Source: a virus | Reading direction: 5' to 3' (one strand) | IMG/VR virus record: IMGVR_UViG_3300037329_000068 | Coordinates: 1 to 63,999 of that record | DNA length: 63,999 nt | Shown here: piece after piece, positions 16,353 to 24,615 of the stretch | How the letters are laid out: every line of letters begins with the position of its first letter | How positions within the stretch are numbered: position 1 is the stretch's first letter | Notes under the pieces: model-generated | What the model was told of the DNA's origin: nothing | Databases searched by the model: none | Seen by the model: only the letters and a program-made list of their open reading frames with translations | Translations under genes and position numbers: made by a program

Positions 16353-16841
16353 ATGAACTTCAAAGATTTAAAAGTTGGTGCAATAGTTAAAGTATCATCA
16401 ACGTGTGGTGTTGAGGGATGCACAGGTACAATCCAGAGATACAATTCTAGTTCTGATGTGTATGTTTTGCTTGATAACTTGCCATTTTATTATAATGGTC
16501 ATAATCCAGTTCGGCTATCATCAAAATCTCTTGAACTTCTTGTAGAAAAGGAAACTTCAAAAAGTGAATCAACATCTGATGCTTTGCGGATTGGTGTATT
16601 CTACGCCGTAGACTTTGCTGATGATTTTGAAAGCGATGGCTACTTTTCTACCACTGAAGGGGTGTTAATTGTCAGGGCTAAAAGCAAAGAAGCCTGTATG
16701 AAAATCTTAGCTGATTTAATTGCAGAGGGCGATGCCAATGATGAAGAATATGATAGCCTTGTATTTGACAATCAAAAATACAGAATTAAAACACAATTTT
16801 GTGTGGTGATTGACGATGAGTTATTTAAAGGAAAAGGATAA
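16353..16841 (+). CDS. Early protein, unknown
   Basis: 162 residues, starting 2 bases after the RNA ligase stop. The first 60 residues look like a small beta-barrel (DLKVGAIVKVSS, DVYVLLDNLPF) with two Cys in CGVEGC. The second half is alpha/beta. Co-transcribed with the ligase; function unknown. Confidence 0.78.
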   Translation: MNFKDLKVGAIVKVSSTCGVEGCTGTIQRYNSSSDVYVLLDNLPFYYNGHNPVRLSSKSLELLVEKETSKSESTSDALRIGVFYAVDFADDFESDGYFSTTEGVLIVRAKSKEACMKILADLIAEGDANDEEYDSLVFDNQKYRIKTQFCVVIDDELFKGKG

Positions 16842-16847
16842 CCAAAA

Positions 16848-17141
16848 ATGATAGTATTTCAATCAGAGTACGCAAAAGAGTTGAAGATTAACTACAAAAA
16901 TGGGAAGTCGTTTAAAGCGTTTGACACCGTTCTGGTTGAGGTTTTGAAAAGCGGGAGCAACGGTCATAACATTAGCTATATGCGCCGTACAAGTTCTTCT
17001 ATACTCTCTGGTGATGGGGTTATGTATACTTATCTACAACACGTTCAAACTAATACAGATGACGTGGTTTCTGTTGAGTTGAGAGATACAATCGTTAATG
17101 GAATGAAGCTTGATTTTGTGAAGAAATTCTTTATCCGATAA
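16848..17141 (+). CDS. Early protein, unknown
   Basis: 97 residues, 6 bases after the previous stop. Beta-rich (FDTVLVEVLKSG), no recognised family. Confidence 0.75.
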   Translation: MIVFQSEYAKELKINYKNGKSFKAFDTVLVEVLKSGSNGHNISYMRRTSSSILSGDGVMYTYLQHVQTNTDDVVSVELRDTIVNGMKLDFVKKFFIR

Positions 17142-17144
17142 AGC

Positions 17145-17188
17145 TTGACGCGGTATCCTCAGTATGAGAAGATAATCTTGTACTGAGG
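17145..17188 (+). promoter_or_regulatory. Early promoter with dyad, family 1 (archetype)
   Basis: TTGACG, 17 bases, GAAGAT at 17168-17173, TG at the extended position. Perfect arms CCTCAGTA (17157-17164) and TACTGAGG (17181-17188). Confidence 0.92.
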
Positions 17189-17214
17189 AATTACCATTTT
17201 CTAGGAGACTGATT

Positions 17215-17436
17215 ATGAAGTTTATTGAGAGTCATACTACTATCAGTAATACAGTTATTGAATTGTATAGCACTGGTAAAGGATTCAAGACAGTAACTCA
17301 TCATCCAGCAACCAAAAATTCAGAAGCCGAAACTAAAATCAAAACCCACAGAACAGAAAGCGCAGCATCTTCAAAAATTAATAAAAGTCGCAAAGTTATA
17401 CGGGAATTGGAAGAGAAGTTGGCAAGAATAAAATAG
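17215..17436 (+). CDS. Small basic early protein, unknown
   Basis: 73 residues behind a family 1 promoter and CTAGGAGACT. The C-terminal half is a Lys/Arg/Glu-rich helix (KSRKVIRELEEKLARIK), coiled-coil-like. No family recognised. Confidence 0.72.
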   Translation: MKFIESHTTISNTVIELYSTGKGFKTVTHHPATKNSEAETKIKTHRTESAASSKINKSRKVIRELEEKLARIK

Positions 17437-17439
17437 TTC

Positions 17440-17490
17440 TTGTATGTTTTCTCTCGATATGAGAAGATGGTATTGTAGTGAGGGGGGAAA
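17440..17490 (+). promoter_or_regulatory. Early promoter, family 1 variant
   Basis: TTGTAT, 17 bases, GAAGAT at 17463-17468. The right dyad arm reads TAGTGAGG; the left arm is degenerate. Confidence 0.7.
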
Positions 17491-17526
17491 GGGATGACCC
17501 TTTCCAAAGAAATCTAGGAGATTAAA

Positions 17527-18015
17527 ATGAACGCAACAAAACACATTATGGAAAAGCTAGACGAAGTTTTTGCTCCAATGGATGCAATAGTTGTCGAAGC
17601 CGCGAAGAAGTGGGGTGTTGAAAGATTCGAAGCTGTCAAAGCTTTTATTTGCACTAAAGAGTATAAGCAAATAACTAACACCACTGCAAAATACGATAAG
17701 CTGCACGAAATTGCTGGTGGAAAGACTTGGTACAACATATTCAACGGTCGTAACAAAATCCTAATCGAAGAATTCATGGTAAAGAATTGTGAAATGGTCG
17801 TTAAAAAGCGTAATGTCAGCATCGCCAAGAAATTAGAAAAAGCGGGTGTGGCTGAAGTTCTTGGAGAAACTTTGTACGATACTAAAGACGGGTTCAACGG
17901 GTTCTTTAAAGTCGTTACCGACAAAGGAATCAAGAACGTGAATGTTGAAACAATCATGGCTGGTGGATACAACATTCAATGCTTACACCTGAGAGTTCTT
18001 GTAAAAGTCAAATAA
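17527..18015 (+). CDS. Early protein, unknown
   Basis: 162 residues behind a family 1 promoter and CTAGGAGATTAAA. Mostly helical with many lysines. No recognised domain. Confidence 0.8.
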   Translation: MNATKHIMEKLDEVFAPMDAIVVEAAKKWGVERFEAVKAFICTKEYKQITNTTAKYDKLHEIAGGKTWYNIFNGRNKILIEEFMVKNCEMVVKKRNVSIAKKLEKAGVAEVLGETLYDTKDGFNGFFKVVTDKGIKNVNVETIMAGGYNIQCLHLRVLVKVK

Positions 18016-18019
18016 TCCC

Positions 18020-18063
18020 TTGCAATATCAAACTCAATATGAGAAGATACTCTTGTACTGAGG
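18020..18063 (+). promoter_or_regulatory. Early promoter with dyad, family 1
   Basis: TTGCAA, 17 bases, GAAGAT at 18043-18048; right arm TACTGAGG, left arm ACTCAATA. Confidence 0.82.
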
Positions 18064-18089
18064 GAATACCGAACCAATTAGGAGATTAC

Positions 18090-18266
18090 ATGATGATAAG
18101 CCGAAGCGTAAAAGAAATCACCGCCGTAGCAGCACAGGAAGTAGCAAAATTTATTGGGGTAACAGCCGAAGTTGCCATGACAAATCACTCCGATTTAGTT
18201 TTCAAAACAACTTGTGCAATCATGGCTGGAATCGAAGCAGATAAAGCAAAAGGAGTATCATCATGA
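18090..18266 (+). CDS. Small early protein, unknown
   Basis: 58 residues from ATG 18090 after TTAGGAGATTAC. The longer frame from 17979 crosses the promoter and is rejected. Helical and Ala-rich (ITAVAAQEVAKFIGV). Confidence 0.72.
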   Translation: MMISRSVKEITAVAAQEVAKFIGVTAEVAMTNHSDLVFKTTCAIMAGIEADKAKGVSS

Positions 18267-18433
18267 ACAACATTAACAAAACTCTACGCGAAATGTTCCT
18301 TGACTATTTCAACAACTACATTACTGTTGCAAAGTTTGCGGAACACAATGAAATCAGCACAAAACAAGCCAGTGCTTTGATTGAGATAGGAAGGGAACTT
18401 CACGAAGAATACGTTGAATTGATGAAGAAATAG
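18263..18433 (+). CDS. Small early protein, helix-turn-helix-like
   Basis: 56 residues, ATGA-coupled. The middle (YITVAKFAEHNEISTKQASAL) has the spacing of a helix-turn-helix, so DNA binding is possible but unproven. Followed directly by a terminator. Confidence 0.65.
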   Translation: MNNINKTLREMFLDYFNNYITVAKFAEHNEISTKQASALIEIGRELHEEYVELMKK

Positions 18434-18437
18434 TAAT

Positions 18438-18467
18438 TGAAAAAGCCTCAATCGAGGCTTTTTCTTT
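18438..18467 (+). terminator. Rho-independent terminator
   Basis: AAAAAGCCTC-AATC-GAGGCTTTTTC hairpin with T-run. Confidence 0.9.
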
Positions 18468-18489
18468 AAATCAAAAAAGGAAAATACGA

Positions 18490-18771
18490 ATGATTTACAT
18501 TAGTCCAGACTTTCGATTTAATACAGATCAGTACGGACACACTTTAGAATCTCGATCTGATGGCAAGGTCAAGGCTACAGGTGAACACAAAGACAATTGG
18601 GTAGTAACATATCACCCGACATACAAACAGATTGCCAAAAAGATTCTAGAAACATCTCTTAATAAAGAAACAGTAGAAGATCAATGTTCAGAACTGTTTG
18701 ATATTCAAGAAAGACTAGAGCGCCTTTCTTCATTGTTGGGTGACAAAATCAAAAAAGTGGCGGAATCGTAA
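18490..18771 (+). CDS. Early protein, unknown
   Basis: 93 residues starting MIYISPDFRFNTDQYGH; contains WVVTYHPTYKQIAKKIL and a C-terminal coiled-coil-like helix. Resembles small phage proteins of unknown function. Stop overlaps the next start (TAATG). Confidence 0.75.
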   Translation: MIYISPDFRFNTDQYGHTLESRSDGKVKATGEHKDNWVVTYHPTYKQIAKKILETSLNKETVEDQCSELFDIQERLERLSSLLGDKIKKVAES

Positions 18772-19130
18772 TGGACGCCTATACTATTAATGGCATTAAA
18801 GAACTAACTAAGACGTTAAAAGGAAAAACTCAAGACAACCCAAATTTTCGTTTTGAAGATAGTCTCGGAATTGTTCTCATGAATCTTGTAGCGCGTAAAT
18901 TGGCTGGCAACTACGGAATTCATTATCTAGATGCAGTCCGTATAGCAACTTCGATGAATGTTGATACAGAGATTCTTGTGGAAGAAGATGATTCTATACA
19001 AGTCATTGATGATCTTGCAGGGCTTTTTGCAAAGTTTATTGTAGAAACATCTATATCTATGTTTGACGACAAAACCCTAGATGCTCAAGTTATGCAAAAT
19101 TTTGCATCAAAAATGACTTTTAAGGTCTAA
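18771..19130 (+). CDS. Early protein, unknown
   Basis: 119 residues, TAATG-coupled. Helical throughout, acidic. No recognised family. Confidence 0.75.
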   Translation: MDAYTINGIKELTKTLKGKTQDNPNFRFEDSLGIVLMNLVARKLAGNYGIHYLDAVRIATSMNVDTEILVEEDDSIQVIDDLAGLFAKFIVETSISMFDDKTLDAQVMQNFASKMTFKV

Positions 19131-19136
19131 TTCATT

Positions 19137-19679
19137 ATGTCTACTAAAGTTGAACCCCATCAATATACAGAAGCAGAAATTCAACAAGTGTTGTCTGACG
19201 AATACTGTATTAATAAGCGTCATGAACTGAGTGTTCCCAATATCACAACGGTTCATGGCTTTTGGGAATCTGACTTGCTTTCTATGACAAAATCATACAT
19301 GCTTCACGAATTCGAAATCAAGACAACACGAAGTGACTGGTTGAAAGAAAAGAAAGCTATTGAGGGGTTGTCTCAGTCTCATTGCAAGGCAAGGCGCTGT
19401 GACGCCCTGTGTAAGCAGCTTAATGAAGATACTGACTTGGGTATAGCCCCCAACTACTTTTGGTTGTGTGGGCCTTCTAACGTCTTCTTAGAGGAAGAAA
19501 TTCCAGACTATGCGGGGTTTATCGAAATCTATGAATTTAGAAAAAACTATAGAATCCGTGTAATTAAAAACGCTCCAAAATTGCATAAAGGCAAAGCTTC
19601 TGATAAGATAATTTTTTCAATGATGCGTAGCCTGAACTTTAAATTCTGGAACTCAAAAAGGAAATGGTATAATGTTTAG
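19137..19679 (+). CDS. Predicted PD-(D/E)XK-like nuclease
   Basis: 180 residues. The core pattern of a phage nuclease-like family is present: INKRHELSVPNITT, then D in ESDLLSMTKS, and the E-x-K in HEFEIKTTRSDW, followed by PNYFWLCGP, IPDYAGFIEI and IKNAPKLHK. Such proteins are listed as MmcB/VRR-type predicted endonucleases. Substrate unknown; DNA repair or processing is inferred. Confidence 0.78.
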   Translation: MSTKVEPHQYTEAEIQQVLSDEYCINKRHELSVPNITTVHGFWESDLLSMTKSYMLHEFEIKTTRSDWLKEKKAIEGLSQSHCKARRCDALCKQLNEDTDLGIAPNYFWLCGPSNVFLEEEIPDYAGFIEIYEFRKNYRIRVIKNAPKLHKGKASDKIIFSMMRSLNFKFWNSKRKWYNV

Positions 19680-19755
19680 TTTAGCGATTGGTTCTCGGCC
19701 CTATTTTAATTCTTTTTTCTATTGGTATTGTTGTTAAGAAAGGAAACCTTATAGT

Positions 19756-19986
19756 ATGAGCAATTATTTTACAGCAAGAAAAGCACAACGAGATTGTGTG
19801 TGTAGAGGGTGTGATAAAAGAATGAAAAAGAACGTTGATGATGTCATACACACATACAGTAGCAGAAACCGAGGACAGCATATTTTATTCTGTTTCGATT
19901 GTGGAAAGCTAATAGGTAATATGCACTTAGATTACCTTAACAATGGATGTCAAGAAATTACAGTGAATACAGATAGAACAGAATAA
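19756..19986 (+). CDS. Small zinc-finger-like protein
   Basis: 76 residues with paired cysteines CVCRGC near residue 14 and CFDCGK near residue 47, plausible for a treble-clef or ribbon zinc site. Function unknown. Confidence 0.78.
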   Translation: MSNYFTARKAQRDCVCRGCDKRMKKNVDDVIHTYSSRNRGQHILFCFDCGKLIGNMHLDYLNNGCQEITVNTDRTE

Positions 19987-20032
19987 TCTACGAAATGTGG
20001 AGTATTTTCAACAAAACCAAAAGGATAAGCTT

Positions 20033-20323
20033 ATGAGTTTTGAATTTGATCAAGTCGCAGAATTTAAAGTCGGTGAAACATACTGGGAAAACTCTCAAGG
20101 TGGGTGTTATCAGTTTGAAGTAATGAGTCTGGTTGAGATTAACGAAACTGGACATGAAGGCGCAAAGACGATAAACTTTCAAGGGGTGGGTGTGAAGACA
20201 GGCGAGACTATTAACTTTTTTTTGAATAGTAATTTTATGCACTATGGGCCTAAAATTTCCAACCACCAACAATATTTCTCGCCACAAGAACTTCGTGGAA
20301 TCATGGGAAAAATGGATGACTAG
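20033..20323 (+). CDS. Early protein, unknown
   Basis: 96 residues from ATG 20033 (AAAGGATAAGCTT before it). Beta-rich (CYQFEVMSLVEINETGH). No recognised family. Confidence 0.75.
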   Translation: MSFEFDQVAEFKVGETYWENSQGGCYQFEVMSLVEINETGHEGAKTINFQGVGVKTGETINFFLNSNFMHYGPKISNHQQYFSPQELRGIMGKMDD

Positions 20324-20326
20324 AAT

Positions 20327-20373
20327 TTGACACCAGATCACTAAGCCTGTATACTGATTGTAGAAATTGAAAA
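20327..20373 (+). promoter_or_regulatory. Early promoter, family 2
   Basis: TTGACA, 17 bases, TATACT at 20350-20355, then GATTGTAGAAATTGAAAAA, the conserved leader start. Confidence 0.9.
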
Positions 20374-20387
20374 AACTTGGAGTCGGT

Positions 20388-20567
20388 ATGTTCAATGATC
20401 TGGTTGTTACTAAGTATCGAAACGGATTGGTAACGTGTGAGTACGTGCCATTTCCTGATACAAGAAATACCTACACACTCACAGTCATCTTTAACGACAA
20501 ACGAGTAACCACTATTCTTGAAAGTAAGGTTTACAATCGCAAAGAAGACGTGGTAAGGTATATTTAA
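20388..20567 (+). CDS. Small early protein, unknown
   Basis: 59 residues from ATG 20388 after CTTGGAGTC. Beta-rich, no family recognised. First gene behind a family 2 promoter. Confidence 0.72.
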   Translation: MFNDLVVTKYRNGLVTCEYVPFPDTRNTYTLTVIFNDKRVTTILESKVYNRKEDVVRYI

Positions 20568-20590
20568 AGTTGTTTAATTGGGGGTTAGAC

Positions 20591-20785
20591 ATGTTAGTTA
20601 AGATTACGGAAACCGTTTACTGGGGCAGTAAAGAAGTTATTGGAAAAGTAGTTAGTGCAACAGCTAAAAAAGATGGAGGTTTTTTTATTTCAACAGAAGA
20701 GTTGGTTCGAGTAGGCGCACGAGAGGGTTGCTTTTCGAAGGGACGGAGTTACTACTTTCTTGAAAGCAAAGTTGAAATTGTTTGA
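20591..20785 (+). CDS. Small early protein, unknown
   Basis: 64 residues from ATG 20591, preceded by GGGGGTTAGAC. A TTG at 20570 would add 7 residues but lacks a good site. Small beta-barrel appearance (VIGKVVSATAKKDGG). Confidence 0.7.
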   Translation: MLVKITETVYWGSKEVIGKVVSATAKKDGGFFISTEELVRVGAREGCFSKGRSYYFLESKVEIV

Positions 20786-20819
20786 TGAACTCCAACATAC
20801 TTTGAAATAGGATAAAATT

Positions 20820-21065
20820 ATGAAGATTGACAAGCTAATTAGTGATATTTTAGTTGGAAAAACATTGATTTCTGTACAATATAACGATTACGATGATGTT
20901 GAATATTATAAGTCTATCGGTGTCACACCAGCTATTCTTCCATCAAAAATTAAAAGTGTTTCTGTTCGTGGTAATCGTTATACAGACGTTATAGTAAAAA
21001 TAATTTTAGAAAACGAAACAGTAGTAGAGGCGTATACCGACGAAGAACTAACATTTAAGGAATAA
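20820..21065 (+). CDS. Small early protein, unknown
   Basis: 81 residues, preceded by AATAGGATAAAATT. Starts MKIDKLISDILVGKTLISV. No recognised family. Confidence 0.75.
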   Translation: MKIDKLISDILVGKTLISVQYNDYDDVEYYKSIGVTPAILPSKIKSVSVRGNRYTDVIVKIILENETVVEAYTDEELTFKE

Positions 21066-21068
21066 GCT

Positions 21069-21254
21069 ATGCTTTGGAAAAAAACTATCGGTGGTATGGC
21101 TTTGTATCTTAATAACAATCTGATCGGTTGGGTCACTTCAACCATTAATGGAAAATACTTTTACGGATTCAATGAGCAATCTTCTCTAAAAAAAGAATTA
21201 GCTAAAACAAAACACGAAGCTATGTTGATATTAATGAAAGCCGTAGGAGAGTAA
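21069..21254 (+). CDS. Small early protein, unknown
   Basis: 61 residues, 3 bases after the preceding stop, with AAGGAATAAGCT as ribosome site. No family recognised. Confidence 0.68.
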   Translation: MLWKKTIGGMALYLNNNLIGWVTSTINGKYFYGFNEQSSLKKELAKTKHEAMLILMKAVGE

Positions 21255-21257
21255 ATC

Positions 21258-21449
21258 ATGGAACTTAGGTGGGCTGTTTTTATACCAGATGCAAATAAAA
21301 TTAAAGCTTACATGGAAACAATGGGTTGTGGCTTGACACAAGCAAAACATGATTTAAAAACTAACCAACCAGTTCTTGAATTTTATGATGATGACGACAA
21401 AGAGTGGTGTGAATTACCTACTCACTTTCTAAAAAATAAAAGATATTAA
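21258..21449 (+). CDS. Small early protein, unknown
   Basis: 63 residues, 3 bases after the preceding stop. Contains MGCGLTQAKHDLKTNQPV, helix-like, and an acidic C-terminal half. No recognised family. Confidence 0.7.
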   Translation: MELRWAVFIPDANKIKAYMETMGCGLTQAKHDLKTNQPVLEFYDDDDKEWCELPTHFLKNKRY

Positions 21450-21451
21450 AA

Positions 21452-21631
21452 ATGGAAAATATAAAAGGGTTTTTTGCAGTATTATTTTCTGTATTTTTCG
21501 TGGTTACTTTTTTGGCGTTTATTTCTGATCTTCTATACATTAAGACTCAAAAAAATCCGGCGTCGTGGTTTTTGTTTTTCTCTTGTGTGTTAATTTTGAC
21601 TGGAAGTGGTGTGTATTATTTGTGGACTTAA
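21452..21631 (+). CDS. Small two-helix membrane protein
   Basis: 59 residues. Two hydrophobic helices: about 6-27 (GFFAVLFSVFFVVTFLAFI) and about 38-57 (SWFLFFSCVLILTGSGVYY). Starts 2 bases after the preceding stop. Function unknown. Confidence 0.68.
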   Translation: MENIKGFFAVLFSVFFVVTFLAFISDLLYIKTQKNPASWFLFFSCVLILTGSGVYYLWT

Positions 21632-21658
21632 TATACAATATAAAAAGGATATTGAAAA

Positions 21659-22219
21659 ATGATAGAAATTCAATTATACAGAGATGGCGGAACACTAAGT
21701 ATTTCGCACTCAGGGGTTGCGTTTTGTATTGATAAGAGAATCGCAACAGTAACGAAATACCAACTATATCTTGGACACCCAAGCCACAACAGACCCGTAA
21801 CCGAAGAAAGTGATTTTAATAAATTCTCAACAATGTTAGCTAAGGCAATAGCAGAAGACCAAATTACAAACGAACAACGTTACATGATAGAAAGGGCTGT
21901 TGAAATGTATGATGAGTACAAAAAGAAATCAGAAATAAATGAAATTTACGAAAAGTTTTACAACGGAGATTCTTTTACAGATGAAGAAGTTGATCAGGGG
22001 ATTTCTTTTTTTACAGACATTACAAAAATGCTTGATTGTCTAGGAAAAGAATTTAGGTTACAAGGAAACGAAACTCGACGGATTAGGGACTCTCTTATTT
22101 CTTACAGGGAAGCAAGAGAAAGATCAAGATTTAGGGCGGGGGAGTTACTAAATTCGATGAGCATTAACAAAAAGAAATCTTCTAAAATTTGTGATGAGGA
22201 TATTGACGAAATTGATTAA
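21659..22219 (+). CDS. Early protein, unknown, two-part
   Basis: 186 residues after AAAAGGATATTGAAA. The first 50 residues are beta-rich; the rest is helical and charged, with FTDEEVDQGISFFTDITKML and a basic RRIRDSLISYREARERSR stretch. No named family; it may be a fusion of two small phage domains. Confidence 0.75.
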   Translation: MIEIQLYRDGGTLSISHSGVAFCIDKRIATVTKYQLYLGHPSHNRPVTEESDFNKFSTMLAKAIAEDQITNEQRYMIERAVEMYDEYKKKSEINEIYEKFYNGDSFTDEEVDQGISFFTDITKMLDCLGKEFRLQGNETRRIRDSLISYREARERSRFRAGELLNSMSINKKKSSKICDEDIDEID

Positions 22220-22535
22220 ATTTAACTGGCCTGAACTAAAGACAATCAAAGCAAATGAAGTTGCTAATGATTTAAAACTGTTGTGTCGTTTTCTGGATTC
22301 CAATACACCAATATCTACAGAAGAAAAGATAGATAGATTCAACAAAATTCTTAAAGACGCAAACAACAGAACTTTTTACGATGGAAAGTTAACAAATGGA
22401 GAAAGGCGTGAAGAGTTTAAAAATCTTACTTCAACCGTTAACAGCATATTTATGTACTTTCACAGTTCAGAAATGCACTATAAAGTCGAACCAAAAGTAT
22501 TCAAAGACAACATCGAATTCTTTAGTCACAGGTAA
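22194..22535 (+). CDS. Early protein, unknown
   Basis: 113 residues from ATG 22194; GTG 22191 and TTG 22203 are alternatives. Helical. Overlaps the previous gene by 26 bases. No recognised family. Confidence 0.68.
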   Translation: MRILTKLIKFNWPELKTIKANEVANDLKLLCRFLDSNTPISTEEKIDRFNKILKDANNRTFYDGKLTNGERREEFKNLTSTVNSIFMYFHSSEMHYKVEPKVFKDNIEFFSHR

Positions 22536-22539
22536 TATT

Positions 22540-22863
22540 ATGAACGACCACTTTACCAATCAACAGTTATACGTGTTGAATAAAAAGACAAACAAAGTAG
22601 TCTTAGTTGCTTGTGACCCTGTTTTTATTTTCAATGGAGAACCTAATTATTGCTACACTAGGGCGCTTTATATAAACACAGATGCCACATCAATAAATTT
22701 GATATTTAAAGAAGCATTTTCTGAAATAGTCAAGACTCTTGATAAAGAAATCGGTGATGTTATTTTTGTATTGAGTCATTCAGCTTGTCGTGTTAATAAT
22801 GAGTTAGGACGTGTGATTTACAAAATACGATACGCAGTAGCAAAAGGAAATTTTTATGAGTGA
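22540..22863 (+). CDS. Early protein, unknown
   Basis: 107 residues from ATG 22540 (AGGTAATATT before it); the longer frame to 22396 overlaps the previous gene. Alpha/beta, with three Cys. Overlaps the next gene by 8 bases. Confidence 0.72.
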   Translation: MNDHFTNQQLYVLNKKTNKVVLVACDPVFIFNGEPNYCYTRALYINTDATSINLIFKEAFSEIVKTLDKEIGDVIFVLSHSACRVNNELGRVIYKIRYAVAKGNFYE

Positions 22864-23287
22864 ACTATTAAAGCAGATTAAACTAGATCAGGTAGCGGCT
22901 AGGAAACTCTCTGACACCATCACAGCAGGCATTTTGACTACACTGTTGGGGGAAGCCTCACCCAGTGGAAAGGCTACCACTACAGACGATAAGGTGAGGG
23001 CTGTGATCACAAAGTTTGTGAAGAACTTGAATGAGACGGTTTCTCTAATGAAAAACCAAGATAATATTGATATTGCTATTTTAGAGCTTTCTATATTGAA
23101 ATCATACCTACTCGCTCAGATTGAGGGGAGTTCTCTAGAAAATTTAATTTATTACTTCATCATTTCAGATGGGTGTGATAGTCTGGGTAAAGTAATGAAA
23201 GCATTGAACGACACATACAGTGGGCAGTTTGATGGAAAAGAAGCGTCTAAAATTGCTAAAGCTCATTTTGGAGTTGTGAGAATATGA
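22856..23287 (+). CDS. GatB/YqeY-like domain protein
   Basis: 143 residues. The sequence follows YqeY order: an N-terminal ARKLSDTITAGILTTLLGEA helix pair, TTDDKVRAVITKFVKNLNE, a central helix, and a C-terminal LGKVMKALNDTYSGQFDGKE block. YqeY resembles the tail domain of the GatB amidotransferase that grips tRNA. Its cellular role is unclear; tRNA binding is inferred. Confidence 0.82.
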   Translation: MSELLKQIKLDQVAARKLSDTITAGILTTLLGEASPSGKATTTDDKVRAVITKFVKNLNETVSLMKNQDNIDIAILELSILKSYLLAQIEGSSLENLIYYFIISDGCDSLGKVMKALNDTYSGQFDGKEASKIAKAHFGVVRI

Positions 23288-23481
23288 AATTAACAAAGAT
23301 AAAAGTTACAATAAACGAAGAAACATTTGAACCAATGATTCATTACGAGCTTGTTCTTCCAATAGAAATCGTTTCCGATGGAGAAACAATTTTTGGTAGA
23401 GAAGAATTAATTCAAGTTCTGGGAACAGAGTTGTATAATCAACTAAAAGAGGTTCATAAAAAAAATGACCATGAAAAATAA
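23284..23481 (+). CDS. Small early protein, unknown
   Basis: 65 residues, ATGA-coupled to the YqeY-like gene. No recognised family. Confidence 0.68.
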   Translation: MKLTKIKVTINEETFEPMIHYELVLPIEIVSDGETIFGREELIQVLGTELYNQLKEVHKKNDHEK

Positions 23482-23692
23482 AGCGTTTATGATTGAAATT
23501 ATTGAAGAGTGTCATGAGTGTAGAACAATACTCAGGAACTGGGTAGAAATTGACGGTTATACAGAAATTGTTTACCAAGAATGGTGTACGAATATTGGAC
23601 AATGGGAAGATAAAGACATCTTACCTGCTTTTTCAAAAGAACAGTTGCAATGTCTGTCAGATTCAATTAAGATAGTTGTAGATAACTTTTAA
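23465..23692 (+). CDS. Small early protein, unknown
   Basis: 75 residues (an ATG at 23471 is an alternative). Contains a CHEC pair near residue 16 and further Cys in EWC and QCL. Overlaps the previous gene by 17 bases. Confidence 0.65.
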   Translation: MTMKNKAFMIEIIEECHECRTILRNWVEIDGYTEIVYQEWCTNIGQWEDKDILPAFSKEQLQCLSDSIKIVVDNF

Positions 23693-23748
23693 AACGCATT
23701 CATTCTGATTGGTTATAGAATATTCAGTAAAACTAATAGGTAATAAAT

Positions 23749-24027
23749 ATGAAACATGGAAACACATCTAATCCTGTAAAGGCACAAGAAACCGAGTTGG
23801 GATTAGTATCTGATAAATTAGAGTCACACCCCAGTTCCATAAAGGCAATTTCTTTTCGAATTCAAATTATCTTGGATCGGTTGACTTATCCTAGTGATGA
23901 AACATGCACCGAAGATGAGTGTCCTCCTAGTGGAACTATCGAACGCCTAAATTACACAAACAATAGAATCTGGGAATCAATTAATGAACTAGAGACTAAA
24001 CTGAAACGGCTAGAAGAACTGGTGTAA
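23749..24027 (+). CDS. Early protein, unknown
   Basis: 92 residues after ATAGGTAATAAAT. The C-terminal helix (NNRIWESINELETKLKRLEEL) is coiled-coil-like and recalls the protein at 11010-11228. Confidence 0.72.
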   Translation: MKHGNTSNPVKAQETELGLVSDKLESHPSSIKAISFRIQIILDRLTYPSDETCTEDECPPSGTIERLNYTNNRIWESINELETKLKRLEELV

Positions 24028-24037
24028 ATAATTAAAA

Positions 24038-24060
24038 ACCCCATTCTTTTTGAGTGGGGT
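24038..24060 (+). terminator. Hairpin after early gene, weak terminator
   Basis: ACCCCATT/AGTGGGGT stem-loop without a good T-run on the plus strand. Confidence 0.4.
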
Positions 24061-24063
24061 CTG

Positions 24064-24275
24064 AAAAGGATTGTGAAGCGAAACAGATCGAACCCGAGGT
24101 TGTACAGCTAGAGGTGTAGAGAAGAAAGTAGGTTGCACAGACTAGAAAACTGATCGGATGAACCCGTAGTAACTTTGGTGTCTATATGCCCGTCCTATTC
24201 TACGCTCTCTCCCCGAGCAATCGGATATGTAAAAGGTCAGATGTCACTGGTGTCAAAACCAGTATCTTTTTCAGA
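24064..24275 (+). ncRNA. Candidate structured RNA
   Basis: About 210 bases without an ORF on the plus strand and with higher G+C than its neighbours. Visible elements are a GGTGTAGA (24109-) to TCTACGCT helix, TAGG/CCTA inside it, and a CCGA-GCAA-TCGG hairpin with a GNRA-type loop near 24211. The last part, CACTGGT-GTCAAA-ACCAGT followed by ATCTTTTT, looks like a terminator. No tRNA cloverleaf could be drawn. Confidence 0.4.
24245..24275 (+). terminator. Rho-independent terminator
   Basis: Stem ACTGGT/ACCAGT with a six-base loop, then ATCTTTTT. Confidence 0.65.
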
Positions 24276-24323
24276 TAAGATGTGGTAGTATAGTTTTTTG
24301 AATAATTAATTAAGGAATTTATT

Positions 24324-24584
24324 ATGATGTTTGTTATTGAAGATAAAGGAAACGGTTCATTCAAGCTAACTATCACACAAGATAATGTAGTTAGGATTAA
24401 ATTACAAACCAACCTTAATAAAAAGATAAAAGATGATATGATTGAAAAAATCAAAAACATTGCCATTGCATTAATTGATGATGGTGTAAATACACAAACG
24501 ATTAGAGGTCAGTTTAAATATGGGGCTATATTTTTGAATCTATACACTGACAGCAAAAAGTTTGTTACAAAAATTACCCTTTAA
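24324..24584 (+). CDS. Early protein, unknown
   Basis: 86 residues after TTAAGGAATTTATT. Alternating beta/alpha pattern, many lysines. No recognised family. Confidence 0.72.
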   Translation: MMFVIEDKGNGSFKLTITQDNVVRIKLQTNLNKKIKDDMIEKIKNIAIALIDDGVNTQTIRGQFKYGAIFLNLYTDSKKFVTKITL

Positions 24585-24589
24585 GTGCT

Positions 24590-24597
24590 TATAAATA
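24590..24597 (+). promoter_or_regulatory. Late promoter TATAAATA
   Basis: Exact octamer 6 bases after a stop codon and 19 bases before ATG 24616. Transcription would also run into the structured region and tRNA-Pro downstream. Confidence 0.8.
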
Positions 24598-24615
24598 AGT
24601 TACAGGGAATATTAT

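Noticed and set aside
19672-19737. 21-codon ORF overlapping the nuclease-like gene end
   Set aside because: No ribosome site and no conserved-looking sequence.
24090-24240. tRNA or hammerhead ribozyme in the gene-free stretch
   Set aside because: No T-loop TTCGAAT and no CTGATGA core were found.
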